64,000 nucleotides of DNA, taken from NCBI GenBank assembly GCA_977006965.1, contig OZ345367.1, positions 2,294,001-2,358,000 on the forward strand, written 5' to 3'. Position 1 is the stretch's first letter, and each line of letters opens with the position of its first letter. The translations under genes were made by a program, and so were the position numbers. Below, piece after piece: positions 44,952 through 55,901 of this stretch. The notes beneath the pieces were generated by a model. It was not told the DNA's origin and did not search any database. It worked only from the letters and a program-made list of their open reading frames with translations. The DNA is from Phymatolithon calcareum. Lineage: Eukaryota > Rhodophyta > Florideophyceae > Hapalidiales.

Positions 44952-45578
44952 CTTGTTTAGGTCCCTATTTGGAATATTGAAATTAGATATTTCGCAGTTT
45001 TCTTCAGTAACCGCTCATTGTTACTTATTAGTAGTCGACGTAGATTAGAATGATAATCTTAGAAGCATTCGATTTATTGATATATGCACATTCAGCGTGA
45101 TCACGTGGCTTGAACCAAATCTTGTCTAAACTGTGTTTCGAATGCTTTAACCCTATATGATTTTCCGGAGATGACATACTGACTCTTCTTGGCCCAATGC
45201 TTCAAAACGTTTTGGGAGGGACATATAAACGATCTCGTCAAATTTCCCATAGAGGAATGCACTAGAGAATGTCTCTTGGTACTCGGATCATCTCTGCAAA
45301 TTGTCGCAAACTACAAGACGTGCCTTGTATGTGCTAACAGTACTGTCAGTGTTTCGCTCGAGCTTGAAAACAAATTTGCACGACAAAATTCTAGCATTTT
45401 GCGGACGAGGGACCAACTCAGAAGTATGTAGTTCAGTCAGCTCTTACATTTCCCTTTGTGTTGAAAGTATCCATTCGTTTCTTTCGGGGTACTCCATAAC
45501 TTCTTTGAAAGAAGGTACATCATTGCTTCTCATATTTGATAGGTTAACGGCATAGCTCTCTGGATGTCTGAGAGCTCT

Positions 45579-46708
45579 TCAATTTCGCCTTTGATATCTG
45601 GCTATGGCACTGCTTGATTCAATAGCTTCTGCAGGAGAAATTAAAGCACGTGGATTATCTTCATCAGAATCATTAAGTGAAATGTCAATAGTTTCATCAG
45701 CATCCACAGCATATTTACCATCAACATCAGTGTCACTAGCTATTTCCGCATTTTGATCGACCATGAAGATATCAAATCCAATGTCTTCTCCTCTTTTTCC
45801 GTTGTCTGAAACTATCCCGCTCGAAAAGGTACTTGAAGACACCGGTGGATGCCCTGGAAATACTGTCTCATCGAACGTAGCATGCCGTATTAAGTGTATA
45901 GAGCTCTCACTGGGATCTTATGCCGTTGAAGCACTTCGGCTATTGTAACTCATGTGTATCATGCTCTTGAATCTCGACGAGAGCTTTTTACGTTTATGCT
46001 TCGGCATCATTACATGGACCAGAAATGCAAATGCTTTGAGGTGAGACACATCGGGCTTCGTGACCTTGACGATTTCTAGTTCAGTGACACAATGTGCAGC
46101 TCTCTTGATCATATTCAGGAGATTTGCAGAATTCCCCAGAACTTTGGACTAAGACGTGCGCGTAATAGCATGCTTCGTACTTGGCCCAAGAGGGTTCGGT
46201 CCATCCTTTAAGTTACTCCATTAGATTCGGGATTATACGTCGCGGTGAATGAATGCATTATAGCCTTCTGAGCGCAGTAGACTTTAAGTACTTCTTACAA
46301 ACTCTCCTCCGTTGCCAGAGTGTAGACGTTTGATTTAGGCACCGTATTGTCGTCAGAATGTTACATGAAATGTTTTAATTGCATCCAGTATATCTACGCT
46401 CTCCTTAGAGCGTAGAACGTGACAGAAAGATACCTTGATTTTGCATCTACAAACGAAATGAAATACTTTCCCTTCGACCAGGTCTCAACGGGCAAAGGCC
46501 CAGATAGATCGGTGAATACGACGTCTCCAATTTCTTTCATTTGATGTATGAGCTTTCCATTAAAAGACGATCTTGCTTGTTTTCCTGCAGAAAAAGGAAG
46601 ACAGTTGATTGTACTTGATTCTTGGTACAGACCAATACCAGGCAAGAGGTCCTTGCGTGCCATTTCAGCAATTGTTTCTTTTCCAGAATGCCAGAACGTC
46701 ATGTGCAT
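45579..46708 (-). pseudogene. Copia integrase and linker, fragmented
   Basis: 46708-46394 encodes the pre-integrase His and zinc region and the first Asp segment (VVFTDLSGPLP). 46112-45918 gives the integrase C-terminus (SHLKAFAFLVHVMMPKHKRKKL). 45842-45579 is an acidic linker (DADETIDISLNDSDED). Many frame breaks; the RT N-terminus (44952-45578) is unreadable. Confidence 0.75.
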
Positions 46709-47099
46709 TAGTTAAAATCCTTTAGATACTGTATTCATCGACCGATTACTGACTAGACAAGATTTGATCGACTCTCCTGGAGTCGAAACTGTCCGTCATT
46801 TCTTTTCAACCCTGTTCCGAGCATATCATCTGAATCTGCATTAAAAATAGTACAGTTTCTGCTACAGGGGAAATTGTATGTTTTTATTTTACAAGCCCTC
46901 AACGCCAGTATATCTGAAAACAGAGCAGCTTGGGTCTCAGTAACTACCCTGTGTAACAATTATGTCCCCAAATCACAATTTCTGCACTCATCTCCATCAT
47001 CTCCAACTGTAGTATCCGTCACTTGCTACGTTCTTCTTCTTCGCACTAAAAATTGCCGAGTAGGGCAAACTTCCGCAGTCGGAGTTCTCGGCGCGCTCG

Positions 47100-47455
47100 T
47101 ATAACTTCAGGGGGGCAAATAAAGGGAAGCCCTCTCGGGGGACAACTTCTGGGGGCTATTAACATGAGGGGGATTGCTCTTCAACGAGAGCTCGCTCGGG
47201 GGGACAGCTACAAGTAGGCGCTCTTCAACGAGTGCTCTTTCGGGGGAGAAAACTTCGGGAGGCTCTTCAACGGGGCCTCGCTCGAGAGGACAACTGCGCG
47301 GGGCTCGTAAACGGAGCCAGCGCGGGGGAACTTCTGGGGGGCTCTGAAAGGGATCCCGATCGCGGGGGCAACTTGGAGGGTGGCGTTCGTCAACGGAGGC
47401 TCGCTCGGGGGGACAACTTCGGAGGGGACTCTCGGCGCGGGTTCCGGTTTCCGCG
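47100..47455. repeat. GC-rich degenerate minisatellite inside copia
   Basis: About seven units of 38-46 bp with the pattern CTCTTCAACGAG, GCTCGCTCGGGGG, ACAACTTCGGGGG. Base composition is sharply unlike the AT-rich element around it. It lies between the copia protease and integrase pieces, so it expanded in or was inserted into the element. Confidence 0.7.
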
Positions 47456-47670
47456 TCGGCCGCAACTGTAGTCGTGCGCCGGGTATGATATCGATGGTTT
47501 CATACATTCAGCACGTAGCACGATTTCGTATATTTCGTATCGGTTCGCGGAGTGCTTCGGGGTCAGCACTCTTGACTTCGTCTTCAGCGAAGAAGCGTTC
47601 TTCATCGCGAAAACCGATTTCGGCGGAGAAGCCGCCAAAATGCGCGCATTCGTCAACGCATTCGTCATGG

Positions 47671-48360
47671 TCACAAATACCCTCCCGCGCCGGAATTCTT
47701 CAGTTTCGTGTCTCGTGGGCCGTTCGGTCCGGTTCGGGTCTCTTCTTCATATCCTAGTTTCTGATACAGAATACGTTGTATATATCGTGTCCGTCTAGTG
47801 CGTTCATGGATATTTAGGTTAAGATGCATTTCCTTTATAAATAAAATATTTGTAAGACGCAACCAGAGAGGTTTCAAATTTTCTTCATTTGATCGAAGTA
47901 ACAACATAAAATCAATTTCGACAACAAACGTGCTTCGTACTGAGCTTCCATACCCGAGGGTAACTGTGGAGACTGAGACGCTTTCAATGCTTCTGAACAG
48001 ATCTTTGTTCCAGCACATGTGTTGTGTTGCGCCACTGTCAATGATAATTGAATCGGTATTTGGATTGTCCTCCCTGGACTGTGCACTGAATACCGATTTG
48101 CGTTGGCCCACAGTTGGTATATTACACTTCTTCTTTAGGTGAATATTTTCGGAAGACAGGTTGTAAGACCTATAAAAACGTTTACCAGTCGTACCGTACA
48201 CCATCTTTGTACGAGTTTTGATTAGCCATGCAAGCAAAGGCAAGTCTTGGCTTACTATGAAAATCTTTGTTCTTCTCCTTAGTTTTGTCACTGAAGTTGG
48301 AACTTTAAGGGTTATCCTAACAACCGGCACCCGAATGACCATTCTTACCACAGTAGTCAA
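47671..48360 (-). pseudogene. Copia protease region
   Basis: IIIDSGATQHMC is the aspartic-protease motif typical of copia (DSGA). The frame then fades into 'NILFIKEMHLNLNI', the usual stretch before the integrase. Confidence 0.82.
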
Positions 48361-48364
48361 ATAC

Positions 48365-48846
48365 TCAGGGACGTGTCTTAGCTACTGCAGTACGAAACCT
48401 TGGTTGAGTCTCATCCGAAGACTTCATAGTCGAGCTCGATTTCTTCTTCTCTTTGTATTCATCCACAAGTCTGGTTGTCAAAGTCGGTAATGAGACTAAG
48501 CTTGTTCCTTTTGGTCTTACAAGCATAACGACTGTTAAGTTTGTCCCACATTTCGCTGGGTGAATTAGAGTGCTTCTGTACAGCTTTGAGAGGCTTGTCT
48601 CCCAAAACATTTATAACATGAGCGATTGTTTTCTTGGATCTCATATCGAAATCTTCCTGTGCTGTCGCAACATTAGTATTTTCAGGATCATCAGGAGGCC
48701 TCATTTCTCTCTTCTCAACGATGTCTAAGCAGTTCTTTGTTTCTATGACTACCTCCATGACATGCGGAGCTTCCAAAGGTGGAAAATTTCGGTAGAATTG
48801 TCGTTGAAGTTAGCATGTATCATCTTGTCATCCTTAGAGCTCTCCA
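48365..48846 (-). pseudogene. Copia gag
   Basis: ATG 48846 opens with IFHLWKLRM, followed in the next frame by the copia gag region (PLKAVQKHSNSPSEMWDKL). Two frameshifts. Confidence 0.75.
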
Positions 48847-49130
48847 TTGCAAAAAACAGCGAATTCTAGCAGCCGACTTAATGCAAATAAATCTTATCTC
48901 TTGAACACCAAAAAACGATTCTTCCCGTACTACCACTATTGTTAAAGTGTTCAGTTTTGTGTGTTTCTGTGGGAGGTTGCCTCTTTACTTTGTGATTGTT
49001 TGAGTTCCATAAGTACCCTTTTCGTGAACGTATCTTTACTAGCTCTAAACTATTACGTTACAACCATTTGAATGTCATTGAATAGTATTCAATGTTTAAT
49101 CTTGTACTTGATTATAAATAAGGTGTATTC

Positions 49131-49662
49131 GAAATCCTGGGAATTTAAGCGGATTTGATACAGGCCGGCTATCATAAGCGGTCCGGTCACGCGTGCACAC
49201 GTGCGCCACAGGAAGAAGACAAGAGAAGAGTCAGGATATTTTCCCCGCTCTAATGCAGGGTTTTCTTTGAAATGGCAAGAGCTGTGCTCCCGCTTCCCCA
49301 CGGGAGAAGACTATCACCTTCTGATAGTTTGGTAGTACATAGATTCCGCCCTGAGTGGTGTGCCGCAATGTTCAAGGAAGCTGGAAGAGAAAACAGAAGG
49401 AGATGAAAGAAGGTCACGAGATGACAGGCTATCGTGAGCATCCTAAATGGTTTCCAACCCGGGCCATCCCTTTGAAGGACGGCGGCTGAGGATTGGCTGC
49501 GTAGAGGTTTAGAGGTTAACCTCCCCGAAGCTCTGCACATTGTGCGGCTTTGAGCTATTGTGACATCAAGTCCACTCGTATATGTTAAAGTGTACTGTAG
49601 CCGTATGGAGGGGGAGTTGTTCTAGGACAACTCCGATACATGCATTAAAGAAAGAAAGAAAT
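49131..49662 (+). mobile_element. 5'-truncated non-LTR insertion in copia LTR
   Basis: Splits the 5' LTR of the copia element. GAAAT repeats at 49131-49135 and 49658-49662. It ends in an AAAG-repeat tail preceded by a GGAGTTGT...ACAACTCC hairpin. No domain is readable in the 520 bp. Confidence 0.55.
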
Positions 49663-49770
49663 ATGTCCGTTTAGCTCAACCGGATTACTTGATCATCGTC
49701 GCATAATCCAGATAGATTCATTAATATAAACAAACTTTATTAAAGTCATTGCGAGTCTGATTCATGGACC

Positions 49771-51555
49771 TTAAAATATCCGAAGCTTACCATGCTCTCA
49801 AATAGTGCCACGCAGGGTAAAGTTAGAAGTGGTCGCAAGAAAATCGAATGAGCACGCGCGTGTCGAAAGTGATTGCGCTTGTGATATGACACTTTGAACC
49901 TCTCAGAAGTCTGAATAGTGTTCACACCCACCCCGCATCTTGAGTTCAAGTCCTCGAGAATGCATCAGCATGCGCCCAGGTGAATGCAATGCACTCAATG
50001 CAATTTCTCTTCAGAATGCTGCGGCACATTGACGCCCATCATGCGGCATGAGCTACATGTTGTAGAACAAGTTTCCAATAAAACCCAATTCAATAGAGGT
50101 GCTGTCAGAGCCATGCGCTCTGCAACGCTTTCCAGCTCGGGGATCACTATTACGGTAGACGCCAATTGTCATTCTGGCAGTAGCCTACGAAGCCGGAAGG
50201 AAGTCAGTTACCTTACGGTCAGCATTTTGTGTCGCTTTGGCACCTTTGGACTGTCGCAATTATCATCCAACTCCCCTGGTTAAACTCCCTACAACGCAGG
50301 CACAAATTTGGCGTCATGTTAGTCAACCGATAAGGACATCTCAAGAAGCCCCTTTCGAGCTACATTTTGTTCGATGCCTGTGACGTTCGAATCGCACTGG
50401 TTCTCGTATAAGAAGATGGAACAATGCAGAAACTAAGGCGACCGAAAAAGCTTCATGCATGTAGACTGCTTTCCAGCCGCTGACGGGGCTCGCAAGGCAG
50501 TGCTTTATTGCTTAATTATCTTCTACTTACATCTGCTGTGTAATTTAGAAGGCACTCCTTCTTCCCTGCCGCTCGAAATGCGATTCGATTCCACCCGGAA
50601 AAAGATTCAGGTCAATTACATTATTCTATTGTCTTTTCAAATGCGTGGACCACATAGTTAGGCCGCTTCGCAAAGCGACTAGAGCGAACTCCAAAGTTTC
50701 CCACTTACCTACGAGGGTTCCAGCACATGCTGATAGGCAATTTCAGTAGAAGTATATAATCCAGTAGAGCTCGACAGGGTCTTTAGACTGTTGCAGGTAA
50801 AGCCAATCTTCCGTCCCGTCCTGGGAGTATTGCGAAAGGCGTTCCGTCGAAGATTGCACATCAGATACCGTTTTCCGAAGAATATTTTATGAGCACTCTT
50901 GCCATGATCTCCAATACAAAGTACCAAGATCCATTTAAAGACCTGTCAAAGAAGTAGACAGAGTGTTAAGAGTACATGAAGTCTGTAGATTATCGACAAC
51001 TGGCTGCTAGTACACTAGAGCCATATTCTGGTGCATTTTACAACTACTCAGTGTGTCGAAAGTCCTACTGTGCCCTACTGCCAGGGGCGAAGATATAGCC
51101 GTGGAAGGACATTCGCGAATGGGAGTGGGATCCATTGACACAAATCCTTTCCATTCCACATATCATTCAAGAATAGTTGCAGCAAGAAAGTTGTGAACAT
51201 TGTAGCAAACTCACGCTTGAGGTCAGTTGATTGTGGATTGTAGTGAAGAGTCTTGCCTCTTCCGATGAGGAGGCCGGTCTAGGTCGGTATTTATTCCTAT
51301 TTGGCGAACGATGATGTAATCGTGTGGTTCACCGTGACCTAGTTACATGTTACTAGAAAAGGCAAGTGTTGGTATATGCCTTGAAAGAATGCTACCTACT
51401 ACGTGCCCTGCTCATAGGACACGTATTCCGAGGTGCCTATTATGTTGATAGGCAGCAAAATCGTCTACAACACCGACTTGAGCATCTTTATTCATGAACC
51501 TAATGAGATAGACTGATGCTTTGGAAAATATACTTCTTGCGGGAGCATGATTTGT
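49771..51555. other. Intergenic, no supported feature
   Basis: 1.8 kb without recognisable ORF, RNA gene or repeat. It includes the 3' side of the Sel1-repeat gene. Confidence 0.5.
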
Positions 51556-54500
51556 TCACTCACGTAGTTCAATGCCACCTGATTTCTTATCATCGAGTGC
51601 TTTCAAGTATGCCAAACAGCCGTCGATTTCTTCAATATTGAATTGCCTACCTTGAGTGTCCTTCCTTGCCAACTTGTCCGACTTTGCAAATTTGGAAACT
51701 TGGCGCTGCAGAATGTGTAAACCTGACATGCCAATATCCGGATTGCGCAGTTTTGAGACCAATTGAGCTCTATTTCCGTCACTTCGAATTTTGGGATCTC
51801 CCCAATTATACAGGAGGGCTAGATTGTATAGTGCAATCGGATTGTCGTTGATATCTATGGCCTGCCTGTATAATCTCTCTGCTGACACTGTGTCTCGCTG
51901 CACACCAATACCAAGCTCGAAAGCGAAAGCAATGTTATTCATTGCAGTGCTGTTTTCGGCTTCAATCGCCTTTTCCAGATATGCCATACCGTTTGCTTCA
52001 GCATTATTCCAAAACTTTAGGACTCCCATATTGCATAGAGCGTCGTTGCTTCCCAGATTGATGGCCTTCAAATAATGATCTGCAGCGAGAAATTCGTTCG
52101 CGAGTACACCTTCATCACCTCTGTGATATAGCAGTCCAAGACGGTTCAATGCCTGCGTAACATAGCTCTTATGCAACGTGTAGTCTTTCTGTTTTACTGC
52201 CATGTACACTTCAATGGCGTATGTTGGACGTTTTCCGATACCAAAAGCAGCATCTTTTGACTTTTCGTTTTCCGATTCTTCTTTTTTCACGAAAAGCCGT
52301 TCAAACATTACCCTTATTCTCTTCGCAGAGGACAATTCTTGCCATTGACAGCAATACCTCAGCAATGCGTCTTTGAGTTCATCTTGACGGCGGGAAAAGT
52401 AACCTTTTTCTAGCAAGCAGCCTATGCTAATCGCATGCGATGCGTCTGTACACAATCTATGAGTCCCTAGCCTCTGCAGATACTTAGAAGATAGTTGACG
52501 CTGTACTGGATCTCGCGATTCTTGATAGTGACTTTGGTAAGCAATGGCGAGAAAGATGTTGAAATTCAAGCTGTACTTTCCGAGAGTGAAAAATGATTCC
52601 ATTGCTTGAATAGCTGCTTCACTCACGGGATTTTTTGTGCCATTTTTGTGAAACAATGCCATTGCTTTGTGTTCCAAACTGTACATATTCCCGGTCGACT
52701 TATATACTCGTCCAAAATAATGACCTAGCAATGCAAGATCGATTTCCTCTCCCTGCCCTTCCGGCTCCTCGGCATTACGTCGATTTAAGAGAACCTTATA
52801 CCAAGTGTTCATATCCATGAGGAGGCAATATTCTTGATCCGTTCGGACAGGATTCTTGTTAAGCACAATATTGGCTGCATCCTTCAACGCGTCTCTGTGC
52901 CCATGGACGGCAATGCACTGTCCAAGTATGTTTAGGGCTTCCTCCTCTCGACCTTCGGCCAGAGCACGATTGCCGTCCTCGTATACTGCATTCGCGACCG
53001 ATCTTGACTGAAACACAGTGACTAGAGCTGCCTTCAGGTGTTCGATGTGTCTAATGTACAGAGTGGGCGAGCAATTATCGTAAGAAGGCCTCCAGGATTG
53101 TCGAGCTTCGAAGAACTGGATCACTTTCTTGATCTCAAATTGTGCAATCTGGGGCAGATGCGGAGGCCATCCGGACCAAAACCTTAATTCGTAGTCAATT
53201 CCCAGTTGTACGGGCATGACGCACTCGACAGGGGCTGAAATTCTGCTGTAATTCACTTCTTCGAGAAGATGTTCTCGATTCGATGACAATCGGGTCAATC
53301 TCCAGTGCTTCTGTGCGCTAAGTCTGCCAATTAAGGAATCCTTCCAATCTTGCCACTTGAAGAACAAATCGTCCATAGAAAGCTCAGCCGAAAGTGTCTT
53401 TGTCTCCTCTTCAAATCTAACAACAATCTCGATATTCTGAGGTCCTCCGACCGGTGCCAGTGTGACACACTTTTGAAAAGCGACTGTCTGCGTTCCCTCG
53501 TTGTCAGTTACAACACAGGAATCTTCTTGCGAACCCTTCATTTTTAACGATGGAAATCCAAGCAAAAACAGCATAATCAGGAATGGAGACGTACGAATGT
53601 CTTCGCCTTCTCTGACCGACGCTTCAGCCAGGCTCCACTGTAAGTAGGACTGTAGTTCCCAAACAAGTCTCATATACAAGCTTCGGATATGCCGAGGAGT
53701 GTGTGTCTCCGGCTTGGTATTCATTTCGTTCAATACGGCACAGAGCTGTGTGCTGCACTTGAACCTTGTACTAAGTGGCGCGATACTTGCTTCCCATCCA
53801 TGTGTTTCCGATCGAGTTGCTTCAACCCATTCTGCCAAAGTGCTTCTCACACTTTCTGCAACACATCCAATAAAACGAGTGCCTTCGATCCCCATTGAAG
53901 TTCTTTGTTCACTTCCTCGCAATATTTCATTTCGAAGACGACCTAGTTCAAGTTCGAACTGCTGTTGAAACACAGATTTCGCGCTTTCTGGAGTTGCAAT
54001 TTGAGAAAATTCCTTCATGTAAGCGTCGAGCATGTCGCCGGACTCCAATGCAATACAGTTGTCGACATGAACGCTTGTCTGTAATAGCAGCCGGTTTGGA
54101 TTGCGGCTCCAGAGAAGGGGAGCCAAGCATTCCTTTTGTAGAGGAATTTCCTCAAAGAACTGAGCGTAGTCTTTGTCAGCATCGAATCCAAGCTGGTATA
54201 GTAGAGTATCAATTCGTGGGTCCTTGTCGTCCCAGCTGATGTCCGAAGGTTTCTCAGATGCCATAACACGGGGAATGCAAGTGTAATCTTCGAAGACGTT
54301 AATGTCTTGCTCCAGGAGCGTTGAAAAACAAGCTAGATGAGCAGCAGTCATGTTTTCAACTGCATTTCTCTTTGAATCATCGAGCTTGTTCAATGACGCC
54401 TTGTGCCAGTCATCTTTTATCGCATCTTTTATAATCGTCTCGTGTCTGCCGAAGTCATACATCTTGAAGTCGTATGTTCTCATTTTGAAAGGAAGCATAC

Positions 54501-55665
54501 ATCGTTCGGTGATCTCAATTTCTGTAGCACGGCAGCTTTCCGGCTCAATGCAATACCTGTGAAAAGGCGACAATAGTGTACCAAACCATTTGGTAGATCC
54601 CTTCTCTGTTATTGGCCCTTTCGTCGTGTGCAGAGAAGCCAAAAGAGCAAGGTTTCGACTTGAATCTAGACTGCTCTGCTCAGCATTAACAATGTCGCTC
54701 GACGATAACCGTCTCGTATCCGCGATCCAGGAGTGTCCAAACTTTGCGAGGAATGAAGCAAGCCAACGAACGGAGCATTCTTCAGGCTTTCCCGACTTTA
54801 AAGATGATCCTACAATGCGTGATATATAACTGTGTCTTTCCGTCTCATTGTACAGCAGTCGAGAGGGAAACACCGGGCAAACTGGAAGCTGTGCGTTGGC
54901 GAATTCGTTGTCAAATAGGGAGCTGTTGACAACCATGTGATAATCCACAGTGCTCTGAATCTTTTCCAAAGTCATGCTAGATATGTCCAGAAAGCGGTCT
55001 TTCCTCTCTTCCATGTGTCCCATTATCCACCTATAGAAAGAGATGGCTTTTGTACTCCAACTTTTGAAAACACGAAATACGCCAAAATAGTTTTCATTTC
55101 CAACGCCATGAGGTCTTGAATAAGCATTTAGCACTGGAGTGGAGCGCTTCCGGGACTGCGAACGTTCCCCAACCGTCTTTTGTACCTCTTCGGAATAGTC
55201 ATAGACAGGAGCAGAATACCCGAGTTTGAGTAGACGCCTGAGTGCATAAATGTTCCAATTCGTAAACTCGTGAAGCTGAATTAGGCCCCAGATTGTTCGT
55301 AAAGTGTGATACATGTTGAAAACTGCGACGGCAATTGCAGCAGCGGCTTCCTTATGATCATTGTTCTTGATTTGGAGGAGGATGTAGTACACCAAATACC
55401 CCAGCGATGGCAAGGAGATGACTAACTGTATCATGCCATTGCGACGGGTCTCGCGTATTGGCCTCCACTTATCGGAGATGAAGTCAAGAGCATATATGAT
55501 GGCAAGAGGAAAAAAGGCGGTGGCGTAGACGGAGTAGATTACTCTCGGATCGTCTGCTGGCGAAAGCATACTTGAAGCTGGGTGAGATAGCGTATTGAGT
55601 ACTATCAACAAGCGTGCCCTGCTCCCATGCCAATGTCTATATGCCCAGATTTGGCTTTGCATATC
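51556..55665 (-). CDS. Large Sel1-repeat membrane protein
   Basis: Single exon; the first in-frame ATG after the upstream stop is at 55665, giving 1369 residues. Two hydrophobic segments near the N-terminus (VYATAFFPLAIIYALDFI and MIQLVISLPSLGYLVYYILL) predict membrane anchoring, and a third amphipathic stretch follows. The long middle has no domain I recognise. The last 200 residues hold about four Sel1/TPR-like repeats (ALNRLGLLYHRGDEG, ALCNMGVLKFWNNAEANGM, AMNNIAFAFELGIGVQRD, ALYNLALLYNWGD), which usually scaffold protein complexes such as ER-associated degradation or signalling. It is intact over 4.1 kb in a region where transposon ORFs are broken, which argues for selection. Confidence 0.8.
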   Translation of the reverse strand, partial: DMQSQIWAYRHWHGSRARLLIVLNTLSHPASSMLSPADDPRVIYSVYATAFFPLAIIYALDFISDKWRPIRETRRNGMIQLVISLPSLGYLVYYILLQIKNNDHKEAAAAIAVAVFNMYHTLRTIWGLIQLHEFTNWNIYALRRLLKLGYSAPVYDYSEEVQKTVGERSQSRKRSTPVLNAYSRPHGVGNENYFGVFRVFKSWSTKAISFYRWIMGHMEERKDRFLDISSMTLEKIQSTVDYHMVVNSSLFDNEFANAQLPVCPVFPSRLLYNETERHSYISRIVGSSLKSGKPEECSVRWLASFLAKFGHSWIADTRRLSSSDIVNAEQSSLDSSRNLALLASLHTTKGPITEKGSTKWFGTLLSPFHRYCIEPESCRATEIEITERCMLPFKMRTYDFKMYDFGRHETIIKDAIKDDWHKASLNKLDDSKRNAVENMTAAHLACFSTLLEQDINVFEDYTCIPRVMASEKPSDISWDDKDPRIDTLLYQLGFDADKDYAQFFEEIPLQKECLAPLLWSRNPNRLLLQTSVHVDNCIALESGDMLDAYMKEFSQIATPESAKSVFQQQFELELGRLRNEILRGSEQRTSMGIEGTRFIGCVAESVRSTLAEWVEATRSETHGWEASIAPLSTRFKCSTQLCAVLNEMNTKPETHTPRHIRSLYMRLVWELQSYLQWSLAEASVREGEDIRTSPFLIMLFLLGFPSLKMKGSQEDSCVVTDNEGTQTVAFQKCVTLAPVGGPQNIEIVVRFEEETKTLSAELSMDDLFFKWQDWKDSLIGRLSAQKHWRLTRLSSNREHLLEEVNYSRISAPVECVMPVQLGIDYELRFWSGWPPHLPQIAQFEIKKVIQFFEARQSWRPSYDNCSPTLYIRHIEHLKAALVTVFQSRSVANAVYEDGNRALAEGREEEALNILGQCIAVHGHRDALKDAANIVLNKNPVRTDQEYCLLMDMNTWYKVLLNRRNAEEPEGQGEEIDLALLGHYFGRVYKSTGNMYSLEHKAMALFHKNGTKNPVSEAAIQAMESFFTLGKYSLNFNIFLAIAYQSHYQESRDPVQRQLSSKYLQRLGTHRLCTDASHAISIGCLLEKGYFSRRQDELKDALLRYCCQWQELSSAKRIRVMFERLFVKKEESENEKSKDAAFGIGKRPTYAIEVYMAVKQKDYTLHKSYVTQALNRLGLLYHRGDEGVLANEFLAADHYLKAINLGSNDALCNMGVLKFWNNAEANGMAYLEKAIEAENSTAMNNIAFAFELGIGVQRDTVSAERLYRQAIDINDNPIALYNLALLYNWGDPKIRSDGNRAQLVSKLRNPDIGMSGLHILQRQVSKFAKSDKLARKDTQGRQFNIEEIDGCLAYLKALDDKKSGGIELRE

Positions 55666-55811
55666 GTGGCCCCAAGGCACAGTGGTGTATGCGCTTCAAA
55701 ACCAATCACTCAGTTGACGTAAAACACGAGAAGTGGCAGGACTGGAGGACAGGCGCTGTTTATGCGTAAATAGTCGCCTTCTCCCTCACCGATCAGACCT
55801 CTGTCAAAATA

Positions 55812-55850
55812 TATTTCTACGGCCGTATATTTCCATAATCCGTAGAAATA
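55812..55850. repeat. Inverted repeat in divergent promoter region
   Basis: TATTTCTACGG and its inverse CCGTAGAAATA (11 nt, 17-nt spacer) lie between the Sel1 gene and the hAT transposase. It could be a transposase-binding site or an operator-like element. Confidence 0.5.
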
Positions 55851-55901
55851 GTCTATTGCAAAACCGAAAATAACTTTCTATTTCGAAACACTGCGTCATA
55901 A

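Larger units (their letters stand above)
43747..49765 (-). mobile_element. Degraded Ty1/copia element with short LTRs
   Basis: LTR copies of about 136-139 bp lie at 43747-43882 and 49103-49765, the latter split by an insertion. GGAGC (43742-43746) and GGACC (49766-49770) are a probable 5-bp TSD with one change. On the minus strand the order is gag, protease, integrase, RT, RNase H, which defines copia. Confidence 0.85.
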
